From assembly GCA_018266875.1 (NCBI GenBank), contig JAFDZR010000020.1, positions 1,977 through 40,095 of the forward strand: a stretch of 38,119 bases of DNA. The letters are read 5' to 3'. The stretch is from Bacteroidota bacterium (lineage in GTDB: Bacteria > Bacteroidota > Ignavibacteria > Tepidaquicellales > Tepidaquicellaceae). This document shows, piece by piece, positions 16,513 through 24,561 of the stretch. The position numbers and the translations under genes were made by a program. Position 1 is the first letter of the stretch. Each line of letters opens with the position of its first letter. The notes beneath the pieces are model-generated. The model was not told the origin of the DNA. It saw only the letters and a list, made by a program, of their open reading frames with translations, and did not search any database.

Positions 16513-17616
16513 CTATAAATTTGGATTCGTATCAGTTTGATTCTTAAATTCTTTTATAAAATCTTCAAGTTCAGTCAGGTTAATATGTTTTATATTAAAA
16601 TCCTTTATCCTTTCTTTGGAAGAAGATTCCACAGGACGGAATAGAGTAATCAGATGTATTTTCGAATATATTCCTGAAAGATTTTTTATCAGTCTTAATT
16701 TTTCTACAATCTCTTTATTCAATTTTCCGGTTTTGCATTCAAAAATGTATACTGTCTGATCCTTAATTCCGCAGAGATCCAATTCATTTTGATATTCAGG
16801 CTGAAGATTATCTCTTATGGAATATAGCTTTACATTCATCAATAGTTCATCAAATAAATTCTCATCTTTTAATTTATGATAAACAAAATCTTCCATCCAG
16901 TGACCCATAATATAATCAAACTCATTTTTACTATTTATATTAAGAGTACTTTCATTTCTTCCTTTTTTAATATTCAAAAGCCCTTTTTCTTTTTTTAAAT
17001 TATACCAGAAATAAAGGCTATTAGTATCATCTTTAGATTCAAGAGAATATAACTTTTCTTTTAACTGTTTATTTATTTTGGGTACTACATTCTTGATATG
17101 TGAATAATTTTTAAACATGAATTCGCGAATATTAGAATATGTTTCATTATCAGGAAATCTTAGATTTCCTGATTCAATAAAATATCCGTAAATTGAAAAA
17201 TAATCTTTAATTGGAAAAGATATATTTATTTTTTTTGTTTCGGTAGTTATTCCTTTTTTAAAAAATATTGAATTGTGGTTTTGTGAATCAATATAAAGAA
17301 TGTCTTTATTCAGATCCGAAAATAATTTAAATCCAGCAAAAGACATTATCTTTGTACCTGAAGTAGGATTTAAAATCAATTCTGATTCCGGATATTTTTC
17401 AATTATATTTTTCAATACCCTTAAGCATTGATTATAATCATAAGGTTCTACTTCATAATTATCGTAACTATATCCGTTCAGAGTTTTCATTAATTTTTCA
17501 ATTTGCTTTTTAGAGTCTTTACTGAATACCAATAAATTCAAATCAGGATTTATAAATCTTGTAGCAATATAAACCGGAGCCGGCTGTCCGCCAATTAAAT
17601 TTATAAGGATTTTCAT
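16513..17616 (-). CDS. card1: Card1/Can2-type CARF nuclease effector
   Basis: A 367-aa ancillary nuclease, the usual length for the DUF1887 Card1/Can2 family. Family members bind cyclic tetra-adenylate through the CARF domain and then degrade nucleic acids. The N-terminal CARF domain (1-140) starts MKILINLIGGQPAPVYIA and has the NPTSGTKIMSFAGFKLF ligand loop (residues 83-99). A helical/winged linker follows. The C-terminal PD-(D/E)xK domain shows Glu242 in GHWMEDFVY, Asp280 in NELDLCG, and Glu293-Cys-Lys295 in FECKTGK, so the active site is intact. It starts 2 nt after the csx3 stop, hence is tightly coupled to it. This is the only recognisable signal-activated nuclease in the island. Confidence 0.9.
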   Translation of the reverse strand: MKILINLIGGQPAPVYIATRFINPDLNLLVFSKDSKKQIEKLMKTLNGYSYDNYEVEPYDYNQCLRVLKNIIEKYPESELILNPTSGTKIMSFAGFKLFSDLNKDILYIDSQNHNSIFFKKGITTETKKINISFPIKDYFSIYGYFIESGNLRFPDNETYSNIREFMFKNYSHIKNVVPKINKQLKEKLYSLESKDDTNSLYFWYNLKKEKGLLNIKKGRNESTLNINSKNEFDYIMGHWMEDFVYHKLKDENLFDELLMNVKLYSIRDNLQPEYQNELDLCGIKDQTVYIFECKTGKLNKEIVEKLRLIKNLSGIYSKIHLITLFRPVESSSKERIKDFNIKHINLTELEDFIKEFKNQTDTNPNL

Positions 17617-17618
17617 AT

Positions 17619-18533
17619 TTACTTAATCTGATTAATTAAATCTGGTGGCAATTGTATTTTATTATTCTCTCTGTATAGCTTTCCAATTTCATATTCATTT
17701 TCGCCTGTCTTATTTGAGATGTCATATTGTTTGGAATGTATTATTGCTGATATCTTAAGTTCACTTGCCTTAACTGCGCCGATCCATTCATTAGTTTTAT
17801 CCATGCTGTTCGATACAATAAGGGCATGAGTGCATTCATTAAAAATTAACTGATTTTTCAAATCGATCTTTCCACCGCAGTCAACTAAAATATATTTTTT
17901 GGTTTTCTTTATATTTTTTATATCACTTACAATTTTTGCAATGAATTCGTCATTGAATGTTTTTTTTGCTCTGTAAAGTCTGCCTTCCTCTGCATTAATG
18001 TCACCAAACCAATCACCTTCTCCGTCCGGACATGCTCTTACAATATAAAAGTCTTTTCTGAATTTACTATTTAATTTTTTGTTAAGTTCTTTTCTCAATT
18101 CTCTGATGAACACAGATTTACCGCTGTTGGCAGGACCGACGATACAAATGACTTTTGATCTCAGCTTCACTGGCGCACTGATTTTCTTTTTAACTTCTTT
18201 TAATTCTGAAAAATATCTTATGATCTTATTCGGCGGGATTACATCTCCTTTCTGAGGAGAACTGATATTGTGAGACTGAACTACAACTGCTCCTACTCTT
18301 GGATCAAAAGTAGCCACCCATTTCGCTATGTGAAGTTCATGACTAAGAAAAGCAAATAACCAGACAGGAGCTTTACCTGAAATAACAACACCTTTTGTAT
18401 AGTCCAGACCTATAGGTAATTTGAGATTTCTGAGATCTGCCGGTTCAATTAATCCGTTATCATTTAAATGAATTTCAAGGATCTGAAAATTTTTAGTCGC
18501 AGGGATGATATTCAGAGAAAGATTTTTAGACAT
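17619..18533 (-). CDS. csx3: Csx3 ring nuclease fused to a P-loop ATPase
   Basis: A 304-aa two-domain protein. Residues 1-110 are Csx3, a cyclic tetra-adenylate phosphodiesterase family: DYTKGVVISGKAPVWLFAFL, then SHELHIAKWVATFDPRVGAVVV with conserved His65/His68, Asp77 and Arg79. Residues about 125-304 form an AAA/P-loop NTPase domain with Walker A GPANSGKS (133-140), a conserved-looking RACPDGEGDWFGD segment, and a Walker B-like KKYILVDCGG. Csx3-ATPase fusions are known from other type III loci; what the ATPase contributes is less clear. First gene of the signalling cassette, 57 nt after brnA, with no clear promoter of its own. Expected role: switching off the cyclic oligoadenylate signal that activates Card1. 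Confidence 0.9.
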   Translation of the reverse strand: MSKNLSLNIIPATKNFQILEIHLNDNGLIEPADLRNLKLPIGLDYTKGVVISGKAPVWLFAFLSHELHIAKWVATFDPRVGAVVVQSHNISSPQKGDVIPPNKIIRYFSELKEVKKKISAPVKLRSKVICIVGPANSGKSVFIRELRKELNKKLNSKFRKDFYIVRACPDGEGDWFGDINAEEGRLYRAKKTFNDEFIAKIVSDIKNIKKTKKYILVDCGGKIDLKNQLIFNECTHALIVSNSMDKTNEWIGAVKASELKISAIIHSKQYDISNKTGENEYEIGKLYRENNKIQLPPDLINQIK

Positions 18534-18590
18534 TGATGAATTTAAAAGTTAAAAATTCTAAGTATGTTAGATCCTTATCGGATTTTTATT

Positions 18591-18893
18591 TTATGCTTTT
18601 TTAGCTGCATACTTCCTCATCTCCTCCTCCACTCTGTCAGCAAGGATCATTTTTATCAGTGACTGATAAGGCACATCTCTTTCATTTGCCATTGCCTTGA
18701 TCCTGTTTAAAATGGACGAAGGGATTCTGATAGAAATGGATTCGGTTGAATATTTCAGATTCGGGAATACGGCTCTCTGAGCTGTGTTCCAGTCGATGTA
18801 TTTTGAAGAATCTTCTTTTGCCCAGAATTCTCTTTCTTCATCCTCTGTTTTGAATTTTGGAATCGGCAGTAGTTTTTTTTTCTTAGTATTCAT
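18591..18893 (-). CDS. brnA: BrnA-type antitoxin (CopG/RHH family)
   Basis: A 100-aa antitoxin. The N-terminal part, FKTEDEEREFWAKEDSSKYIDW, is the signature of CopG-type antitoxins that accompany BrnT. The C-terminal ribbon-helix-helix TESISIRIPSSILNRIKAMA with VPYQSLIKMILADRVEEEM binds DNA and neutralises the toxin. The start codon overlaps the toxin stop by 11 nt, giving the usual toxin-first order. It probably represses its own promoter through the inverted repeat at the brnT start. Located inside the type III region between csm4 and csx3. Confidence 0.9.
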   Translation of the reverse strand: MNTKKKKLLPIPKFKTEDEEREFWAKEDSSKYIDWNTAQRAVFPNLKYSTESISIRIPSSILNRIKAMANERDVPYQSLIKMILADRVEEEMRKYAAKKA

Positions 18894-19179
18894 TATATTT
18901 TTTCCTTTCTGTTTTAGACATGTCTCTCGCGGAAATGATTCTTATTCTGTTTTTCCTGATAGTAAAAGAAATAAACAAATTTCTGCCGGAATCAGATTTT
19001 CCAAGAGCTTGATACCTTTGTTCCTTTTTACTTGAATGCAATATATCATGATTGATATACAGCGGACTGTTTTTAAATACTTCTTCGCATTCTTTATTAA
19101 TTACACCGTGTTTGCCTGAATTCTTATCAAGATTTCCTTTGTCCCATTCAAAGCCCTCTATGTCCTTTAGTTCCAGCAT
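18883..19179 (-). CDS. brnT: BrnT-type ribonuclease toxin
   Basis: A 98-aa toxin of the BrnT family, a RelE-like ribonuclease that arrests growth by cutting mRNA. Family features are complete: FEWDKGNLDKNSGKHGV at residues 10-26, ECEEVFKN, ERYRxLG-like QRYQALGKSDSGRNLFISF in the middle, and the C-terminal RIRIISARDMSKTERKKY with the active-site Arg. The start ATG at 19179 falls on the edge of a perfect inverted repeat and promoter, so the mRNA has almost no leader. The pair occupies the position where csm5 would be expected after csm4. Confidence 0.92.
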   Translation of the reverse strand: MLELKDIEGFEWDKGNLDKNSGKHGVINKECEEVFKNSPLYINHDILHSSKKEQRYQALGKSDSGRNLFISFTIRKNRIRIISARDMSKTERKKYNEY

Positions 19180-19203
19180 ATGTATATGTCAAATATATAC
19201 ATA
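19179..19203 (-). promoter_or_regulatory. brnTA promoter with autoregulatory inverted repeat
   Basis: A perfect 9-7-9 inverted repeat, TATGTATAT-gtcaaat-ATATACATA, surrounds a TATATTTG element (minus strand, 19197-19190) of the TAnnTTTG type. The repeat abuts the toxin start codon. This is the expected place for the ribbon-helix-helix antitoxin to bind and shut off the pair. Confidence 0.65.
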
Positions 19204-19450
19204 ATATTTAATATAGCAAATATATAATTTTATATATTTAATCCTCCAAATCTTATTATCCGGAATAACCTTTAAATATTATTGATTTTCTCTTCTGCTA
19301 TGAAATTGTAATTTTCTTCTTAATGATAAATTCTTTTAATAAAAGCAGGAAAAATATTGTATGCTCTAACTTGTTTCCGGGAAATTATTTTGTAATCGCT
19401 TTTATTAAGGAATAAGCAGGTTTTCTTGGTCTATACTATATTTTTATCAC

Positions 19451-20464
19451 TTAAATTCTAATTCTCAAAGTAAATGCAATGCCGTTTTGGAGGACTTTAT
19501 CTTTCCAGCCCGACAACTCTACAATGTCTCTTACACATCTTCCGTAATAATCTTTTTTAACATCAGTTTTAAAACAACTTCCCGGTGTCATAAATACAAT
19601 GGGTTTCTTAAAAGGGTTTAAACTTAATGCTAACTCTTCACCAAGCTTGCCGTACTTGATATTCAAATCATAATATGAATTATCAGCTGTTATTTTGTCC
19701 TCAACCGAAGGAAGATAATTACTCAGTGTAATAAATCCATTTGAATCATCCGGCTCCTTGAATCCTTCAAAATTATCAAATCCATTTACTTCAAATTCCC
19801 CGTAGCCGCTTGATTTCTTTTTCCCGAAACCGATGTTGAAGACGTCTTTTAAAATGTTTTCACAATCGAAATTCTTTTCATTAAATTTTTCTTCATAAAG
19901 TATTTTTATAAATATTACAGTATTGGTTTTAGTAAATTCATTTCTCTTTGAATTAATTAGTTCTTCTTGTACATAATATGGTGCATAAGAAAACAACTGA
20001 CTTTCTTTACTTGAAAATGTTTCTCTTGATATTTCAACACTTGTTCTTAAGTCTTCAATGTATTTTGGCTGTTTAACATCGACTTCTAATATTGATTTTT
20101 CTAATTCCTCTTTTTCACCATTCAGCGCAAAATTAAATTGTTTGAGAGTTAAAAATTTCATTTTCTTGGAATCTTTATACTTTAAAAAATTCCTTATTTT
20201 TTCATCTTTATTAGTTTCTTTCTTTTCATTAGAAAATGGCAGCAATGAATTTGGCAAATAAATAATTTTATCTCTTTCAAAAAAAGAATTAGAGACAGTA
20301 AAAACAGGACATCCACTTCTGTATGATTCTAAAAATTCTTTCAGTTTATCTTCTCCAATCAAGTCTCTCATTCTCCAGCAAAAATGACCGAAAATAGTGT
20401 CAGATTGGAGTTGGGTAAGGAGACCGGATTTTTGGGAGAGGTTAAGAATATATATTTTTGACAT
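19451..20464 (-). CDS. csm4: Csm4, type III-A effector subunit
   Basis: A 337-aa RAMP protein that caps the crRNA 5' handle and contacts Cas10 in the Csm complex. The N-terminal segment LQSDTIFGHFCWRMRDLIGE (residues 19-38), then CPVFTVSNSFFERDKIIYLPNS, is the usual Csm4 signature. A glycine-rich RAMP loop GFGKKKSSGYGEFEV lies at about 212-226, and the C-terminal FKKPIVFMTPGSCFK completes the second ferredoxin-like domain. The start codon overlaps the csm3 stop by one base (TAATG), so translation is coupled. It is the last effector gene; no csm5 follows. Confidence 0.9.
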   Translation of the reverse strand: MSKIYILNLSQKSGLLTQLQSDTIFGHFCWRMRDLIGEDKLKEFLESYRSGCPVFTVSNSFFERDKIIYLPNSLLPFSNEKKETNKDEKIRNFLKYKDSKKMKFLTLKQFNFALNGEKEELEKSILEVDVKQPKYIEDLRTSVEISRETFSSKESQLFSYAPYYVQEELINSKRNEFTKTNTVIFIKILYEEKFNEKNFDCENILKDVFNIGFGKKKSSGYGEFEVNGFDNFEGFKEPDDSNGFITLSNYLPSVEDKITADNSYYDLNIKYGKLGEELALSLNPFKKPIVFMTPGSCFKTDVKKDYYGRCVRDIVELSGWKDKVLQNGIAFTLRIRI

Positions 20465-21099
20465 TATATATCGATTTTTTCAAATTTCAATTCCTCAAAT
20501 TTTACTTGTCCGTATCCTCTAGATCCTGAACCACCAAGAAATTCTAACTCAACAATTTTTATTGCTTCTTTAATTTTATTCTTGAATTTATCTTCCAAAT
20601 CATCCTCAAATATTCTAATCATTATTTCAAAATTAAATTTTGCTCCAGCTGCAATTCTTTCTTGTATTCTATTACCTCCTTGAAAAGCAGATAATTTTTC
20701 TCTGTCTATCTTTACTTCAATTTTTTCTTCACCTTGAGCAAATTCCTCATAACCTGATACAAGATTAGCATCTCTGATTATTAAACGAGTCGGCTCACTG
20801 GTATTTTTAGGACTTCCATTTCCAAATAATTTACAAATCAAAGAATCTGAATCCTGATTTTGGGATGGTCCTACACCTTTTGGTTCTATTGTAGTTTCAC
20901 CATGTTTTAATTCCAAAGCCATTCTTAATCTACCTTTCAGACTACTTCCAGGTATATATGGCATATTAGTTACAGGATTTCTAATTACTGGGTTATCTAT
21001 ACCACCAATTTTTAGTGCTTCTTTTGAGCCGCCAATATGCATTCCAGTTAGCAACTCTATTATTGAACTACATTTAATGTAATGTTTTAATTTTTTCAT
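20464..21099 (-). CDS. csm3: Csm3, type III-A backbone and target-RNA cleaving subunit
   Basis: A 211-aa RAMP protein, normal length for Csm3. Several copies polymerise along the crRNA and cut target RNA at 6-nt steps. The signature ELLTGMHIGGSKEALKIGGI (15-34) is followed by DNPVIRNPVTNMPYIPGSSL. Asp35 aligns with the known catalytic Asp33 of the Streptococcus thermophilus protein (GAID), so RNA cleavage should be retained. A C-terminal glycine-rich LEFLGGSGSRGYGQVKFE completes the RAMP fold. It lies 15 nt after the csm2 fusion gene and overlaps csm4. Confidence 0.95.
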   Translation of the reverse strand: MKKLKHYIKCSSIIELLTGMHIGGSKEALKIGGIDNPVIRNPVTNMPYIPGSSLKGRLRMALELKHGETTIEPKGVGPSQNQDSDSLICKLFGNGSPKNTSEPTRLIIRDANLVSGYEEFAQGEEKIEVKIDREKLSAFQGGNRIQERIAAGAKFNFEIMIRIFEDDLEDKFKNKIKEAIKIVELEFLGGSGSRGYGQVKFEELKFEKIDI

Positions 21100-21114
21100 T
21101 TTATTTAATTTTAT

Positions 21115-21765
21115 TTATTTAAAATAACCTATTAAGCTCTGAAAATGAGGTATGAAACCTTTTTTAAAATTTTCGTCTGATTTGATTGCCTCCATAATAT
21201 TAGTTTCTAAAAACTTGTAAAATTCAATAGATATATGCTTTTTTTCTTTCGCACTATTCGCTAATGGAATTATTTGTAATAACTCAGTTACGGCTCTATT
21301 AAAATCATTAGATATCTTTAATTTGGATTCAATTATTTTACATTGATCAAAATATTTTCTTATTTGAGAGCTTTTATTAATATTTGGGTTTATTGAAAAA
21401 AAATTCGCAAGCATTTGTGGAAAATCAATTATTAATTCTTTTTTAAGATTATATCTTTTTTCTTCACTTGATTCTTCATTAAAATATCCTTTTTTAAATT
21501 CAATAAAATAATTAGATAATTCATTCGATTCTTTAAAATTTTTTGATTTTACTCTCTCCCCATCAAAATTATCTAACTTTTTCATAATTAATCTAGCTTT
21601 TAAAGCATTTTTTTTTCCATCAGATTTTATTTCAGGCTCGTATTCAACAATATCCCCAATTTCTGGATTGTTATCTGAATATTGATTAACATGACACCAA
21701 TAATCATTATCAATAAAGAAGAATCCTCTATCTGCAATTACTTTTGTGATTTTCCCTTCTTTCAT
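21115..21765 (-). CDS. csm2: Csm2 with N-terminal cold-shock-like domain
   Basis: A 216-aa protein, longer than the usual 120-150 aa Csm2. Residues about 128-216 are Csm2-like, the small helical subunit lining the target RNA: NKSSQIRKYFDQCKIIESKL corresponds to the conserved SQIRKF segment, with a C-terminal HFQSLIGYF. Residues 1-60 read as an OB-fold of the cold-shock type: KITKVIADRGFFFIDNDYW, HVNQY, then EIGDIVEYEPEIKSDG and NALKARLI. RGFFFI (13-18) and CHVNQY (24-29) stand where RNP1 and RNP2 lie in cold-shock proteins. A charged linker of about 65 residues joins them. Position between cas10 (2 nt away) and csm3 supports csm2. The fusion is unfamiliar to me. Confidence 0.8.
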   Translation of the reverse strand: MKEGKITKVIADRGFFFIDNDYWCHVNQYSDNNPEIGDIVEYEPEIKSDGKKNALKARLIMKKLDNFDGERVKSKNFKESNELSNYFIEFKKGYFNEESSEEKRYNLKKELIIDFPQMLANFFSINPNINKSSQIRKYFDQCKIIESKLKISNDFNRAVTELLQIIPLANSAKEKKHISIEFYKFLETNIMEAIKSDENFKKGFIPHFQSLIGYFK

Positions 21766-21767
21766 TT

Positions 21768-24311
21768 TTATCGCTTTAATTTATAAATTGCCCCGCATAT
21801 TGCCGGGAATAATATTTTTTCTAAATTTTTATCTTCTTGATTTAAAGTAAGTACTTCTTTAAAAAATTTCCCCACATCTTTATCTTTATATTCACCATTT
21901 TTGTCCTTCAAATTCCTGTTTATCATATATGTCAGCATAGGATGCCACATTAGTTTACTTGTATCTCCTTTTTCTCTGTATGATTTCAGATTTTCAATCA
22001 GCCTCATCAAATTTCTCATTACCCCCATTGAGATTCCATCATTCTTATTCTTCTCATTATCATTAACCCACTTTGAAAGCAAATATGTATAACTTTTTAG
22101 ATTATCTAATTCAGAGTTTTTTAGTTTTGTGTTAAAAATAAATGAAGCAGATTTGTTTTCAGAGTTATTAAAGCAATTTTCCTTTACATCTGTCTTCTCG
22201 CCCTTCTTCACTAAATTCTGGTTTTCATCAGCAAATAAGTTCACTAACTTAACCGGAGTATGATCTTTGAAATGAGTAATCGAATAACTTATGTGAATTT
22301 CAGTATTCTCACAAACAAATGTCTTAAACTTTTGATTAAATCCATCAACTAAATTCACAGCTTCACTTTGCGGAGTTATCAGCATCAAATCATCTCCGCC
22401 GGCAAATATTGTATATGTATTAGAATATTCGTTTCGTAAAAATTCATTCAGGTAAAAGCTGAAAAAATATTTTAAATGATTACTCATTGTCGTTGTCCTG
22501 GATATTGCTGACAATGTATTCTTATTAATCTCATCTTCCGGTTTATCCTTGTCTCTATCTAATCCCAATGCCATTATCAAACCAAGATTATCAATATCAC
22601 CTTTTATCATAGCTAAATAATTTACACCTTCTCCCTGTTTAGCAAGTTTCCCAAACGTCATTACTTTTCCGCTAATATCATCCGGATCTTCATCTTTATT
22701 AGATTTATTATCCCCTGTATTTTTTTGAACATAACTGGCAACTTCAATTATTCTAGAGTTTTTCAAAAAATCTAATTTCCCGGACTCCTTTTTCTTGACT
22801 ATATCAATAATACTTTCTAAATCAGGATTGATAAGGATCTTTTGAGATTCTTTCGACCCTTTATAATTGTCTAAAGGAAATATATCATTGACAGTTAAAC
22901 CATCAGCATTTATTTCAACTATTACATTATTGTCTGTTATTTTTTCACCTATTTTAAATTCGGATTCAACTTGTTTAATTACTGTTCCAATATTCTTTAA
23001 CTTAATTTGCTGACCTTCTATAATAGGTTTATTTGTCAGCTTACATTTAATATTATTTGTATCATTCTCATCGGGGTCGATAAATTTTTTATTTATCACA
23101 AATGGATCTTTATTTACATTTTCATCGGGGAATAAAATTGAAGAAAATAATCTCTTTCTGTTATCCAATAACTTTTTATTCGCATCTTCTACAATTTTTC
23201 CGAATGTGATTTTCTTCTCTTTTAAATCCTCATAATTAAATTTCGTATATGCACAGTTGAATGAAATCTCTGCATTAAAGTTATTCCAAAGAAATTCATC
23301 AATTTCATTTTTAACTTTATTAAAAATAGTATTAAAATCTTTTTCCTTATCATTTTCATCATCATAATCCTGCGCTATAATATAAAACTTTCCACCGGCA
23401 AGCATAATCAGATTACATTCAGTTAATCCAAGTTCATCCAAAAACTTTGTCGCAAAGTTTCTTGAAAGTACCTGAACAAAAATTGATCTTCCTCTTAGTA
23501 TTTTTGCAACCCCTTTTGTGGAATGTAAATCAAAAATATAATCCTGAATTCCTGGGATATCTCCTATTATCAGATTGAGCTTTTTAGATCCCGGATTGGA
23601 TTTATGAATAGCCAAACTCAAACCGCTGACATCCTTTGAGTGATTGTATAATGATATATCCGTTTCATCACTTCCCGTAAAATCCGGTACACACCAGAAA
23701 TACTTTTCAAAAAGTGTAAGAAGTAAATTGACTATTATTGAAAAATCTTCTTCAGACTCATAAAAAGAAAAGATTTGCTTAAGGTCGTCCCTGAACTTTT
23801 CAAGATCACTTAGTTTATATTTTTGATTATCATCATATTCAGTAAGATCTGGAATCAGTGTTTCATAATTATTTTTAATTAAAGGAAGCTGTTTGAAATA
23901 TAATTTTTCACCACCTTTGGATTTTAAAATTACTTTTGCCAATACTGATGAAAGGAATTTATGCCTCCAAATGTTTTGTCCATCGGCTTTTTCCTCCTTT
24001 TGCAAATCAGGTCGTTCACTTGCTGATAAATGATCGGCTGATTGTACAATCTTTTCTGTATTTGTAACGGGAGAGTGATGATTTAAAATAATCCCTAGAA
24101 ATATATTATAGGAATCATCATCACCCAGTATTTTAACTACCAATGGCTTGAAATCAAAACTTTTATCTTCAAAAATATCAAGTTTATTCTCAAAAAAATC
24201 TTTTCCAACTTCGGTATGACGCCCTGAAACTTTAGTACATCTTTGCAAAAACTTCCCCAAATCATGAAAAAGCGAACCAAGTATAAGTATTTTTTCTTCT
24301 TTGTTATACAT
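21768..24311 (-). CDS. cas10: Cas10 (Csm1), large subunit and cyclic oligoadenylate synthase
   Basis: An 847-aa signature protein of type III systems. The N-terminal HD nuclease domain is intact: LGSLFHDLGKFL with His16-Asp17, and NHHSP at 77-81. The first Palm domain has AGGKFYIIA (305-313). The second Palm carries GDIDNLG (571-577) and AGGDDLMLI with GGDD at 638-641, so synthesis of cyclic oligoadenylate is predicted. In the region between Palms, where Csm1 usually has a four-cysteine zinc site, only Cys423 (CKLTNK) is seen and no CxxC, so that site appears lost. First gene of the effector operon, under a promoter with the island operator; csm2 starts 2 nt after its stop. Confidence 0.97.
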   Translation of the reverse strand: MYNKEEKILILGSLFHDLGKFLQRCTKVSGRHTEVGKDFFENKLDIFEDKSFDFKPLVVKILGDDDSYNIFLGIILNHHSPVTNTEKIVQSADHLSASERPDLQKEEKADGQNIWRHKFLSSVLAKVILKSKGGEKLYFKQLPLIKNNYETLIPDLTEYDDNQKYKLSDLEKFRDDLKQIFSFYESEEDFSIIVNLLLTLFEKYFWCVPDFTGSDETDISLYNHSKDVSGLSLAIHKSNPGSKKLNLIIGDIPGIQDYIFDLHSTKGVAKILRGRSIFVQVLSRNFATKFLDELGLTECNLIMLAGGKFYIIAQDYDDENDKEKDFNTIFNKVKNEIDEFLWNNFNAEISFNCAYTKFNYEDLKEKKITFGKIVEDANKKLLDNRKRLFSSILFPDENVNKDPFVINKKFIDPDENDTNNIKCKLTNKPIIEGQQIKLKNIGTVIKQVESEFKIGEKITDNNVIVEINADGLTVNDIFPLDNYKGSKESQKILINPDLESIIDIVKKKESGKLDFLKNSRIIEVASYVQKNTGDNKSNKDEDPDDISGKVMTFGKLAKQGEGVNYLAMIKGDIDNLGLIMALGLDRDKDKPEDEINKNTLSAISRTTTMSNHLKYFFSFYLNEFLRNEYSNTYTIFAGGDDLMLITPQSEAVNLVDGFNQKFKTFVCENTEIHISYSITHFKDHTPVKLVNLFADENQNLVKKGEKTDVKENCFNNSENKSASFIFNTKLKNSELDNLKSYTYLLSKWVNDNEKNKNDGISMGVMRNLMRLIENLKSYREKGDTSKLMWHPMLTYMINRNLKDKNGEYKDKDVGKFFKEVLTLNQEDKNLEKILFPAICGAIYKLKR

Positions 24312-24561
24312 TTAAAATTCTTTTATACAAAATTATAAAATAAAATAATTAACTTCTGCTTCCGCAATGTTTCGGAAACATTGTTATTTTATTATAGCTT
24401 ATTAAAATGAACTGTATTAAGAGTGTGTGATTATGCGGACTTTATAATAGTAATAGCTGCGTTTTCTAATAATCGCTTTCCTTATACGATAATTTCTTTC
24501 ATACTTTCTTTACTGTTTAAAGAAGTTATATTTTTTTTGTTAAAAAGTAAATAAACTTTTA
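24312..24561. other. cas6-cas10 intergenic region
   Basis: 250 AT-rich bases containing the palindromic operator and cas10 promoter (separate entry). The remaining part (24385-24561) shows no open frame and no clear terminator for cas6. Confidence 0.5.
24328..24383 (-). promoter_or_regulatory. Island promoter 3, before cas10
   Basis: A perfect palindrome CAATGTTTCGGAAACATTG at 24365-24383 (9-bp arms around one G) includes the core CGCAATGTTTCGGAAA (24363-24378, plus strand). On the minus strand it is followed after exactly 27 nt by TAATTTTG (24335-24328), predicting transcription from about 24321, 10 nt before the cas10 start. This is the most symmetrical of the three sites and the likeliest to define the binding protein's recognition sequence. 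Confidence 0.75.
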
